Source of the DNA: JABAAI01 sp965242745
GTDB lineage: Bacteria > Spirochaetota > Leptospiria > Leptospirales > Leptonemataceae
Assembly: GCA_965242745.1 (NCBI GenBank)
Contig: CBDETG010000002.1
Coordinates: 1 to 12,109, forward strand
Direction: 5' to 3'
DNA length: 12,109 bases
Shown: in pieces, positions 1 through 6,949 of the stretch
Layout of the letters: the number at the start of each line of letters is the position of its first letter
Position numbering within the stretch: the stretch's first letter is position 1
The notes under the pieces: generated by a model
What the model saw: the letters and a program-made list of their open reading frames with translations, nothing else
What the model was told of the DNA's origin: nothing
Database searches by the model: none
Translations under genes and position numbers: made by a program

Positions 1-311
1 GCGGGGAAGAAGCGCGCGCTGTATGGGAAAGAGAAAAGCAAGGCGCCTTAGCTAAGAAAATGCTCCTGCCGCCGGATGTGCCTGAGTACAGAATCCAAAA
101 AACGCCTGCAACATTGTCCCTCATCGATATCCTTGTAGATTCAGGCACAGAAGCAAGCCGCTCCAGCGCTCGGCGCCTGATAGAAAGCAATGCGGTAAAA
201 ATTGGACCGGATCTAAAAGCTGTAACAGACATACGCTGTCAACTCTCCTTCCCTGGGGAATATGCGCTTCGCATAGGAAAAAAACGTTACTTGAAGGTCC
301 TCGGTTCCTAA
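1..311 (+). CDS. tyrS: Tyrosyl-tRNA synthetase, C-terminal part (5' end outside window)
   Basis: Tyrosyl-tRNA synthetase charges tRNA-Tyr in the cytoplasm. Only the last ~103 codons are present; the frame is open from base 3, and the ATG at 60 is internal. The first residues (GEEARAVWEREKQGA) resemble the linker after the anticodon-binding helical region of bacterial TyrS. From about base 115 an S4-like RNA-binding domain follows, with LIDILVDSG, SSARRLIESNAVKIG and a closing GEYALRIGKKRYLKV. This matches the TyrS C-terminal layout, in which the S4 domain contacts the tRNA. The catalytic Rossmann domain (HIGH and KMSKS motifs) lies outside the window, so the name rests on the linker plus the S4 tail. 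A pseudouridine synthase or another S4 protein is less likely, because in those the S4 domain is N-terminal. The stop is 2 nt before uppS, so the two genes are probably co-transcribed. Confidence 0.85.
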   Translation, partial: GEEARAVWEREKQGALAKKMLLPPDVPEYRIQKTPATLSLIDILVDSGTEASRSSARRLIESNAVKIGPDLKAVTDIRCQLSFPGEYALRIGKKRYLKVLGS

Positions 312-313
312 GA

Positions 314-1069
314 ATGGAGTTATTTTCAGCTAGGCAAATGCCGCAGCATCTGGCTCTCATACTGGATGGGAATGGGCGTTGGGCAAAAAAACATCAGCTC
401 CCGCGTAGTCAAGGTCATAAGCAGGGGGGGGAGACCCTCAAGCGCCTTTTAGAAGATATCATTGATCTTGGCATCCCTGTCATTTCTTTATATGCTTTCA
501 GCGTCGAGAATTGGAGGCGTCCTTTAAGTGAGGTGTGTTCCCTATGGAAGCTTCTTGCTTTTTTCTTCCAAGAGCATCTCGTGCGTTGTAAGGAACTGGG
601 CATACGCATCCGCATATCCGGTGACCTAAGCGGCATCCCCCTTGTAAGCCGTAAGCAAATAGAAAAGAGCATGGCCTTTACGCATGAAGGGACAAAGCTT
701 GTTGTCAATTTTTGCGTTAATTATGGTTCACAACAAGAAATACTCAGGGCATGCGAGAAGATCATTGAAAAAAGACTCGCATTAGATGCAAGCAGCAAGC
801 AATCTCAAGCTGCACCTCCCTTGACAAAAGAGGAATTCGAAGAACACCTATATACCAAAGACCTCCCGCCCGTAGATTTGCTCATCCGGCCGGGAGGTGA
901 AAGCCGTCTTTCCAACTTCCTTTTATGGCAATGCGCATATGCAGAAATCTATCTTACAGATACGCTCTGGCCGGACTTTTGTATTAGAGATATACACAAG
1001 AGTCTGGAGTTTTTTCGGAAGCGAAATCGGCGCTTTGGCGCTTTAGGAGCGCCGAAGTCTAAGAGCTAA
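314..1069 (+). CDS. uppS: Undecaprenyl diphosphate synthase (cis-prenyltransferase)
   Basis: Adds isopentenyl units in cis to farnesyl diphosphate to give undecaprenyl diphosphate, the precursor of the lipid carrier for peptidoglycan. The 251 residues are the usual length. Family motifs are in order: ILDGNGRWAKKH with the magnesium-binding Asp at residue 18, QGHKQGGETL, YAFSVENWRRP, RIRISGD, VVNFCVNYGSQQEI, and near the end RPGGESRLSNFLLWQ, AYAEIY and LWPDF, followed by a basic RKRNRRFG tail. The E-x-R-x-SNFL-x-WQ block is the diphosphate-binding signature. The ATG at 314 is 2 nt after the tyrS stop, so translation is probably coupled. cdsA or dxr, common neighbours of uppS elsewhere, do not follow; mreC does after 242 bp. 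A run of eight G (424-431) lies early in the gene. Confidence 0.95.
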   Translation: MELFSARQMPQHLALILDGNGRWAKKHQLPRSQGHKQGGETLKRLLEDIIDLGIPVISLYAFSVENWRRPLSEVCSLWKLLAFFFQEHLVRCKELGIRIRISGDLSGIPLVSRKQIEKSMAFTHEGTKLVVNFCVNYGSQQEILRACEKIIEKRLALDASSKQSQAAPPLTKEEFEEHLYTKDLPPVDLLIRPGGESRLSNFLLWQCAYAEIYLTDTLWPDFCIRDIHKSLEFFRKRNRRFGALGAPKSKS

Positions 1070-1311
1070 GCGCATGATGGCTCTTGGCATAGGCGCTTGC
1101 TGCTTTGAGTCGAAAAAGTCTTGCTTCTTATGAGATGATATGCAAATTGCCAGTAGATTGGGAGGATTCTTTAGACTGCCTGAAGGCTTTGTCATAAGAG
1201 CCGGTCTCAAAAGTAGGCGCTTGCGACACAGGATGTGAGCAATTTTAGGGTCTCCCTAAAATTGCGTCTGTTCTAAGGAAGGCTGGAAATAGATAAGGGA
1301 AGCTTTGTTAG
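1070..1311 (+). other. Gene-free gap between uppS and mreC with inverted and direct repeats
   Basis: No convincing gene: the longest ATG-started frame noted (1074) is about 19 codons. The stretch is the probable leader of the mreC-rodA cluster. It holds a perfect 12-bp inverted repeat near its 3' end (separate entry) and an 11-bp direct repeat, taggcgcttgc, at 1090-1100 and 1214-1224. Two 7-bp pairings compete for the same partner: ggctctt 1079-1085 with aagagcc 1196-1202, and cttatga 1127-1133 with tcataag 1192-1198. A TTGCCA at 1147-1152 could be a -35 box, but I see no good -10 at the right distance. A promoter is likely here by position, not by a clear match. I recognise no known riboswitch or RNA family. 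Confidence 0.5.
1239..1265 (+). promoter_or_regulatory. Perfect 12-bp hairpin 46 bp upstream of mreC
   Basis: gcaattttaggg (1239-1250), loop tct, then ccctaaaattgc (1254-1265): an uninterrupted 12-bp stem with a 3-nt loop. The bases that follow (gtctgttct) are only moderately T-rich, so it is not a textbook intrinsic terminator. It could be a weak terminator for tyrS-uppS, an RNA structure in the mreC leader, or a dyad-symmetric protein site on DNA. The structure is seen directly; its role is open. Confidence 0.6.
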
Positions 1312-2406
1312 ATGTTGTGGGAATTCCTCTGGAAAAATAGAGTTGCTTTGAGTCTAAGTTTTTGTATCAGCTTCTCTCTTTTTTGCATCATCTGGCAGTA
1401 TAATCCATTCTCCCAGAACATGGGTTATCTAGGGCGTCTTGTGGAGCGTCTGAGCGGCTTGATGAATTCGGGCCTGCGTTTTACAGGGAATCTATGGGTA
1501 GAATGGGAAGAGTATCGTTCCTTAGAAGAGCGGTATAAAAAAGCGCAAAAAAGCATAGAAGCCCATCGCTTGGAAAAAGATAAGTTTGCATACATACAAA
1601 GGCAGTACACAAAATTAAGAAAACTCCTGGATATGCCCGTGCAAAAAGACTATCCTGAAGTCCAAGCTCAGGTGCTGGCTCTTCGCCTCAATGCGATTAG
1701 TCCCCGCATCATTATTGGGAAAGGGAAAAAACACGGCATCAGGCCGCTCATGCCTGTGATTAGCCGAAGCTATGACAAAGAACAAAGGCTGGTCAGAAGC
1801 GTTGTAGGCATCACTGTAGTTGCTGACAGTACTAGCGCCGTCATACAGCCACTGCTGCATCCAAGCTTTCAAATAGGAGTGCGCATCGCAAGCAGTCAGG
1901 AATGGGCGCTCTTAAGCGGGAATTCAGGCCAGTTCAATGAAGCTCTTCTGACTTACATCACCACCAATTTCCATCCTGAAACAGCTATCGTAAAACATAC
2001 GGAAGCGCCGCTGCTAAAAGAAGCAGAGGTCTATACAAGCGGCGCTGGGGGAATTTTTCCCCCGGGCATAGCCATAGGCATGATATCAGGGCTCAGCTAT
2101 CGCAAAAACGACTTCAAGACAGCCTATGTAAAGCCCTATGCTGAGATCAGTCAATTGGACTATGTATCCGTAATACTAAAAAAAGTAGAGACGTGGTCTT
2201 CTTCTATGGACAGGTCCTTGCGCTGGGAAGAGCATCTTAAAACAGAATTTGGAGCGCCGCAATACCCTCCCATCACCAAAAAAAAGAAAAAACAAGGGAA
2301 GAAGAAAACTCTCCGAAGACAGCAAAAGAACAAAGACCGCATTCCTAACAAAGCTAAAAAAGTACAGCCTAGACGCTTACAAAACGTGCAAGGCGCTTCT
2401 TTTTGA
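1312..2406 (+). CDS. mreC: Rod-shape-determining protein MreC
   Basis: Bitopic inner-membrane protein of the elongation machinery; its periplasmic part binds and activates PBP2. The 364 residues show the family plan. A short cytoplasmic start is followed by one membrane helix (about residues 10-30, VALSLSFCISFSLFCIIW). A charged helical stretch (about 60-105) ending in RKLLDMP is the coiled coil. Two beta-barrel halves carry IIIGKGKKHGI, MPVISRS, the hallmark YTSGAGGIFPPGIAIGMI and the closing VKPYAEISQLDYVSVIL. A purine-rich AAGGGAAG lies 9 nt before the ATG. Unusual is the last ~45 residues: a strongly Lys/Arg/Gln-rich tail beginning KKKKKQGKKK, not part of the conserved core. An A-rich run (A8 then A6, 2278-2292) encodes its start. 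First gene of the mreC-mreD-mrdA-rodA cluster. Confidence 0.93.
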   Translation: MLWEFLWKNRVALSLSFCISFSLFCIIWQYNPFSQNMGYLGRLVERLSGLMNSGLRFTGNLWVEWEEYRSLEERYKKAQKSIEAHRLEKDKFAYIQRQYTKLRKLLDMPVQKDYPEVQAQVLALRLNAISPRIIIGKGKKHGIRPLMPVISRSYDKEQRLVRSVVGITVVADSTSAVIQPLLHPSFQIGVRIASSQEWALLSGNSGQFNEALLTYITTNFHPETAIVKHTEAPLLKEAEVYTSGAGGIFPPGIAIGMISGLSYRKNDFKTAYVKPYAEISQLDYVSVILKKVETWSSSMDRSLRWEEHLKTEFGAPQYPPITKKKKKQGKKKTLRRQQKNKDRIPNKAKKVQPRRLQNVQGASF

Positions 2407-2469
2407 CGCAAAACATGCTTAGAGCAGACAAAAAAGAATAACGAAGGTTAACACGAAAGAGCAAAAGAG

Positions 2470-2997
2470 ATGTATTTAGAGATTTGCGCTATTGGTGCCG
2501 GCATGGTCCTTTCCTATTTCCTTAAGGATGTGCAATTCTTGATACTGGATTTGAGCTTCCTAGGCACAGGCCTTGTGCATCCGGATTTCCTGCTGATCTT
2601 TATTGCCTTTTTTGCATTATATCGGAGCCTAATGATGGGCTTATGGATCGGCTTTTTTGGCGGATTGCTCGAAGACGGCAGCAACTGGTTTTTTGATTCC
2701 GAGAGGGGCGGCTTTACAACAATCATAGGCCTGCATGCCCTTGTCTATAGTATTATGGGCTATGGCATAGGCAGAGTCAATGTCTACCTGAGAAACTACC
2801 AGCAATCCTTCACCATTCTGCTCATTCTCATTACAGTTATATTTGTGCGTTTTACTATCTGGTTTTTACATGGCAGCATAGACAGTTTTAATAAAAATTA
2901 TACTATAGTAGGACCTGCGCTCTATACAACTTTGATCTCTATGATCTTCTTCCCTATTTTAAGCTGGGCTTACAAGATTCCCAGAGGTACCTTATAG
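2470..2997 (+). CDS. mreD: Rod-shape-determining protein MreD
   Basis: Small multi-pass inner-membrane protein that works with MreC and the RodA-PBP2 pair during side-wall synthesis. The 175-residue product is almost wholly hydrophobic with about five membrane spans (roughly 5-20, 30-60, 80-100, 115-135, 150-170). It keeps the family feature of a glycine-rich span running into an acidic residue (GLWIGFFGGLLEDG). MreD sequences diverge strongly, so the call rests on topology, length (typically 160-180) and its place between mreC and mrdA. The gap to mreC is 63 bp and shows no hairpin. Its stop (2995-2997) is 2 nt before the next ATG, which suggests coupled translation. Confidence 0.88.
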   Translation: MYLEICAIGAGMVLSYFLKDVQFLILDLSFLGTGLVHPDFLLIFIAFFALYRSLMMGLWIGFFGGLLEDGSNWFFDSERGGFTTIIGLHALVYSIMGYGIGRVNVYLRNYQQSFTILLILITVIFVRFTIWFLHGSIDSFNKNYTIVGPALYTTLISMIFFPILSWAYKIPRGTL

Positions 2998-2999
2998 AT

Positions 3000-4883
3000 A
3001 TGAGTAAAAGCCTCCAAGAATTTCGACTCGAACAAAGGTTTCGCAGGCGCTTGTACGTCTTTGCAGGCTTGATCTTTTTCTTAGCTTTGCTTTTTATATC
3101 ACAACTGGCTTCCTTGCAGCTTATTTCAGGTTACGAAAACCGCATCTTGGCTAAAAAATTCGTAAGCCATCAGGAATTTACAGTAGCTCCCCGGGGTTTG
3201 ATCTTTGACCGTCATGGGCAGCCCGGAGACGAGCCTCTAGTACAAAATCTGCGTTTCATCGACTTCATCATCCATCCAGACCAGTTTGCATCCCGTAAAG
3301 CAGCCATAGATTATGTAAAACTTTTTTGCTCCATCATGGCTATCCCCTATTCTCACTATGCGCCCTATCTAAGGCCGCGGGCATGGAAAGCGCTCCTGCG
3401 CAAGAATGAGTATATCACCCTAATCAAGCGTATGAGCAGAAGAGAACATGAGCGCTTGGCTTCCTTTCATGTGGCCACAGAGCATGGGGAATATGTTACG
3501 CAATATCTGCGTCATTACACAATGGGCCCTGCCCTTGCGCATGTCAGCGGCTACATAGGTCTGCCTTCTTTGCGAGAACTAAAAAAGCAAAAGATACAGC
3601 CCTATCAGACACTGGGCAAAAGCGGTCTGGAAGCGGAGTATGACCGGCATTTGCGCGGGAGAGATGGAGTAAGGACGCGTCATAGAATTGTAGATAAAGA
3701 AGAGCAGCTCATTTCTATAGAACAGGGGAACAATATCTTTCTAAACATTGACCATAACTTACAAGCAGCCGCCTACAAGGCCCTGCTGAAGCAAAGCCAG
3801 CGCGGAGCTGTTGTTGCCCTGCATGCCAAGAGCGGCGCAGTCTTGGCTATGGCCTCTCATCCCTCCTACGATCCCAATATATTATCTGGAGGCACTACGG
3901 AGCAAAGAAAGAGGCATCTTAAAGACATAAGAGCGCATAATGCCTTTTTCAATATTGCCTTACAGGGAAAATTCCCCCCCGCATCCACTTTCAAGCCTGT
4001 CGTGGCTTTGGCTGCTTTGGAACATGCAAAAGAGCACAAGGCTTTCAGCGCTGGGAGCAGTATTTTCTGCCCTGGATATTTTACCTTACACAGCGCCCGA
4101 CCTGGCCGCTCTAAGCCCCGCTTTAAGTGCTGGGCTTTGCATCGCCGCGTCAATCTTTTTGACGCCATTGCCAAAAGCTGCAACGTATATTTTTACAGCT
4201 TGGGACATAAAACGGGCCTCGATCCCATAGTTCAGATGGCGCGCGCACTTGGTCTGGAAGAAAAAACCGGCATAGACCTAAGGGGCGAGGCAGCAGGGCT
4301 TGTTCCTGATATGCGTTGGAAGCAGCTCCATTTCTCCGGCAGATGGTATGATGGAGACACAGTCAATCTTTCTGTGGGTCAGGGCTTTTTACAAAGCACG
4401 CCCTTGCAGCTCGCCGTTTTCTACAGCGCCATTGCAAATGGAGGGAAGATTTTCAAGCCCTTCCTTGTCAGAGAGATACGAGACCCTATAGATAATCATC
4501 TTATACGTAAATTCTCGCCAAGACTTGTGCGCAAGATAGCCTTTGATCCTCAAAGCCTGCCTATCATCAAAAAGGCCTTAGGCCGTGCTGTGACCCATGG
4601 TACAGCTTCTCGTTTAGCGGCCTTGCCTGTGCGTGTCGCTGGGAAAACGGGCACAGTCCAGATTTACAATACAAATAAGAAAGGCAAGGATCATGCATGG
4701 TTTGCTGGTTTTGCCCCCTACAATGGCCCTGCAGATAAGATCATCGTAGTAATTGTTTTTATCGAACATGGCGTGGGCGGATCAAAAAGCGCAGTGCCTG
4801 TCGCTGCCGAGATATACAAGGCCGCGTTCCCCGCTGATAGTCGAAGAAAGACAAGAAGCAAGGCTGCAAAAAGGCCCTTCTAA
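3000..4883 (+). CDS. mrdA: Penicillin-binding protein 2, elongation transpeptidase
   Basis: Class B penicillin-binding protein that crosslinks new glycan strands during cell elongation. It is anchored by one N-terminal membrane helix (about residues 17-38) with the catalytic domain in the periplasm. The pedestal region begins with APRGLIFDRHG. The transpeptidase motifs are intact: STFK with the acylated Ser at 329, SCN at 393-395 and KTG at 549-551. GQGFLQSTPLQLA and HAWFAGFAP are further family blocks. The 627 residues are the usual PBP2 length. The C-terminus is basic (RRKTRSKAAKRPF). The AGAGG at about 2982, inside the end of mreD, is the likely ribosome site. Distinction from FtsI (PBP3) rests on the mreD/rodA neighbours and the pedestal start. 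Confidence 0.95.
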   Translation: MSKSLQEFRLEQRFRRRLYVFAGLIFFLALLFISQLASLQLISGYENRILAKKFVSHQEFTVAPRGLIFDRHGQPGDEPLVQNLRFIDFIIHPDQFASRKAAIDYVKLFCSIMAIPYSHYAPYLRPRAWKALLRKNEYITLIKRMSRREHERLASFHVATEHGEYVTQYLRHYTMGPALAHVSGYIGLPSLRELKKQKIQPYQTLGKSGLEAEYDRHLRGRDGVRTRHRIVDKEEQLISIEQGNNIFLNIDHNLQAAAYKALLKQSQRGAVVALHAKSGAVLAMASHPSYDPNILSGGTTEQRKRHLKDIRAHNAFFNIALQGKFPPASTFKPVVALAALEHAKEHKAFSAGSSIFCPGYFTLHSARPGRSKPRFKCWALHRRVNLFDAIAKSCNVYFYSLGHKTGLDPIVQMARALGLEEKTGIDLRGEAAGLVPDMRWKQLHFSGRWYDGDTVNLSVGQGFLQSTPLQLAVFYSAIANGGKIFKPFLVREIRDPIDNHLIRKFSPRLVRKIAFDPQSLPIIKKALGRAVTHGTASRLAALPVRVAGKTGTVQIYNTNKKGKDHAWFAGFAPYNGPADKIIVVIVFIEHGVGGSKSAVPVAAEIYKAAFPADSRRKTRSKAAKRPF

Positions 4884-4906
4884 AAACAAAGAGAAGACTC
4901 CCATAC

Positions 4907-6442
4907 ATGGCTAAGTCATACCGCGTTGATATTCTCCTGCTCCTTTGTGTCTACAGCGCTATTGCGATCGGCGTGCTGACGCTTTATGCGCAGGACGCAT
5001 TGCTTGTACATTCCTCAGAGCGCTGGTTTAAGCAGCTGATTTACGCTGCCATAGGTACAGTATTTCTCCTCGCCCTTAGTAAACTAAACTACCAGTACTT
5101 TTCTCTCTACTGCATCTACATTTACATCTTTTCTATACTTTTACTAGCCGTGACTCTTATACCCGGCATAGGCAGCGAGATCAAAGGCGCGCGCTCTTGG
5201 ATCCGCATAGGAGAGCTTATCAATTTCCAGAGTTCAGAATTAGCTAAGCTTGCTACGATTGTACTTTTAGCAAGTTACCTTGCCCTAAAAGAACGTGAAA
5301 TGACTCAGCTTTCCTCTCTCATCATCCCCTTTGCTATTGTCCTTGTACCCTCAGCCTTGATCCTTGTACAGCCCGACTTTGGGAGCGCTTTTTCTCTTTT
5401 ACCTGTCCTCTTTGCTCTTCTTTTTCTGGCCGGAGCGGATATCTATCATGTATGCGCTATTATGACCTACGCCTTCCTTTCGCTCTTTATCCCTCTTTAT
5501 GTGAAGTACCATAATATTACGCTTTTGCCTGCGCTCATGGATTATCTGGAGGAACTGCAAAAGACAGACCTTCTGGTGGCAGTTCGTATACTCAAGACGG
5601 ATATTTGGAGTTATGTGCGCAATATGGAAATCCCCGTCAAAGTAGCAGAGCAGGACCACGCCTATCTATCCCGTGTTTTACAGAGCGAAAGCCTTATGAG
5701 CGCTTTCCAAGATTCCATAGCGGTAGTGCGTTACGAAGCAGGCGGGCTCCTCTTAGTGCTTCTCGAAAATCTGAACTTCCTTATGATTGCCGGCGCCCTC
5801 ATGCTATTTACGGCTTTGGTACTCTTAGGCTTTCGCATGGCTTATGGCATCAGCTACAAAAAACTTCGCAGGTTTTACATACCTCTGGGCATACTGGGCC
5901 TTTCTCTGATAACCGCATCTGCCATACAATCTTACTTCTCCTTTCGTTACCATCAAGTAGCCAGGATTACAGCTTTTATCAATCCTGAACAGTTTCCCCG
6001 AGACTTGGCCTATCAGATACGCGCCTCCAAAGCGGCCATAGGATCAGGAGAGTTGACAGGAAGAGGCTTATGGCAGGGTGAGATGACCATAGGGAGACGC
6101 CCTCTCGTACCTGAAGCCTATACGGATTTCATCTTTACAGCATGGGCAGAGCGCACAGGTTTTCTGGGAGGAGTCTTGCTTTTACTGCTCCTGCTGGCTG
6201 TGCCTGCACGCGCCCTCATCATAAGCTTTGAAGCAAGGGAGCGTTTTGGGGCGCTGCTTGCAGGCGGCATAGCTTTCCTCTATATATTTCATATCACAGT
6301 CAATATAGGCATAGGCTTAGGGCTCTTACCTGTCACAGGATTGCCGCTCAGCTTTGTCAGTTACGGGGGCTCGCATTTATTGATATGTATGTGCGCTGCA
6401 GGTATGCTTTTGAATATATATCGCCGAAAATTCGCAAACTAA
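4907..6442 (+). CDS. rodA: RodA, SEDS peptidoglycan glycosyltransferase (enlarged)
   Basis: SEDS-family polymerase that joins lipid II into glycan strands in complex with PBP2. Family motifs: GSEIKGARSWIRIG (about residues 86-99), NFQSSELAKL, VQPDFGSA, then RITAFINPEQFPRDLAYQIRAS from residue 353, AIGSGELTGRG, and LVPEAYTDFIFTAWAERTGF with the catalytic Asp at about 407. The last span region is LGLLPVTGLPLSFVSYGGS. At 511 residues it is much longer than E. coli RodA (370). The excess lies at about 205-345: a hydrophilic loop of ~70 residues and two extra hydrophobic spans, before the conserved periplasmic loop. The purine-rich AAAGAGAAG after the mrdA stop is the probable ribosome site, and the 23-bp gap indicates one operon. 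FtsW is less likely because of the PBP2/MreCD context. Confidence 0.93.
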   Translation: MAKSYRVDILLLLCVYSAIAIGVLTLYAQDALLVHSSERWFKQLIYAAIGTVFLLALSKLNYQYFSLYCIYIYIFSILLLAVTLIPGIGSEIKGARSWIRIGELINFQSSELAKLATIVLLASYLALKEREMTQLSSLIIPFAIVLVPSALILVQPDFGSAFSLLPVLFALLFLAGADIYHVCAIMTYAFLSLFIPLYVKYHNITLLPALMDYLEELQKTDLLVAVRILKTDIWSYVRNMEIPVKVAEQDHAYLSRVLQSESLMSAFQDSIAVVRYEAGGLLLVLLENLNFLMIAGALMLFTALVLLGFRMAYGISYKKLRRFYIPLGILGLSLITASAIQSYFSFRYHQVARITAFINPEQFPRDLAYQIRASKAAIGSGELTGRGLWQGEMTIGRRPLVPEAYTDFIFTAWAERTGFLGGVLLLLLLLAVPARALIISFEARERFGALLAGGIAFLYIFHITVNIGIGLGLLPVTGLPLSFVSYGGSHLLICMCAAGMLLNIYRRKFAN

Positions 6443-6483
6443 ATGACGGGAGGAATTGCCTTCCATCTAGAAAGCCGGCATCT

Positions 6484-6825
6484 TTAGCGGGCTAATTTAG
6501 CATCTAAGCCGCTTTGGGAAATAATTTCAAAATAAGTCTGCAGGCCGCTTACTTGGAGTGTTTTTGCTACAGCTGCATTAGGATTTGCGAGACTTAAGCT
6601 GCATTTTCTCTCATGGCAATCATGCAGAGTTTTAATCAAAGCGCCTATGCCGCTGGAATCCATATAGGCTAGTTTTTTCATATCCAGAATCAATTCCTTC
6701 TTACTTGCTTCCCAATACATTTCCAGTTTCTCTCTTAGCTCTACAGTGCCGCATATATCCAGCTTGCCTTCTAAAACAAAAAGCAGCAAGGAAGGCTTTT
6801 TTTGTACATGAATACGAAAAGACAT
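6484..6825 (-). CDS. STAS-domain protein, anti-sigma factor antagonist type
   Basis: Single STAS domain of 113 residues from the ATG at 6825; a TTG four codons upstream (6837) is also possible, and neither has a clear ribosome site. The fold signature is present: strand FRIHVQKKPSLLLFVLEGKLD, then helix, then ELILDMKKLAYMDSSGIGALI with the DSSG(I/L)G motif. S57 or S58 is the residue that SpoIIAA-type proteins have phosphorylated by an anti-sigma kinase. A second half follows with LSLANPNAAVAKTLQVSGL. Such proteins switch partners between an anti-sigma kinase and a sigma factor, or act as cytoplasmic signalling adaptors. No kinase (RsbW/SpoIIAB type), PP2C phosphatase or sigma factor is in the window, so its partner is unknown. 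It converges with rodA across a 41-bp gap without an obvious terminator. Confidence 0.85.
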   Translation of the reverse strand: MSFRIHVQKKPSLLLFVLEGKLDICGTVELREKLEMYWEASKKELILDMKKLAYMDSSGIGALIKTLHDCHERKCSLSLANPNAAVAKTLQVSGLQTYFEIISQSGLDAKLAR

Positions 6826-6949
6826 AGCAACAAGCAATGCAAAAATGTTTTAGAGCAAAGCAGACAGGCTGGCGCGCTGCGCAATGCGACTTTGCTTAAT
6901 AAGACTGTAACAAGAAGGCTCTTTAGCATGCGCCTGCACAAAGGGGGAG

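Noticed and set aside
121..360. Open frame of 79 codons on the - strand across the tyrS/uppS junction
   Set aside because: It lies opposite two well-recognised genes and its protein shows no motif; a shadow frame.
6443..6483. Bidirectional terminator between rodA and the STAS gene
   Set aside because: The 41-bp gap has no clear stem followed by a T-run on either strand.
6842..6896. Terminator-like structure after the metalloprotease gene (- strand): agcaaag/ctttgct stem at 6854-6860 and 6890-6896, then a T5 run
   Set aside because: The stem is 7 bp with a 29-nt loop, and the T-run comes 8 nt too late; too weak to call a terminator.
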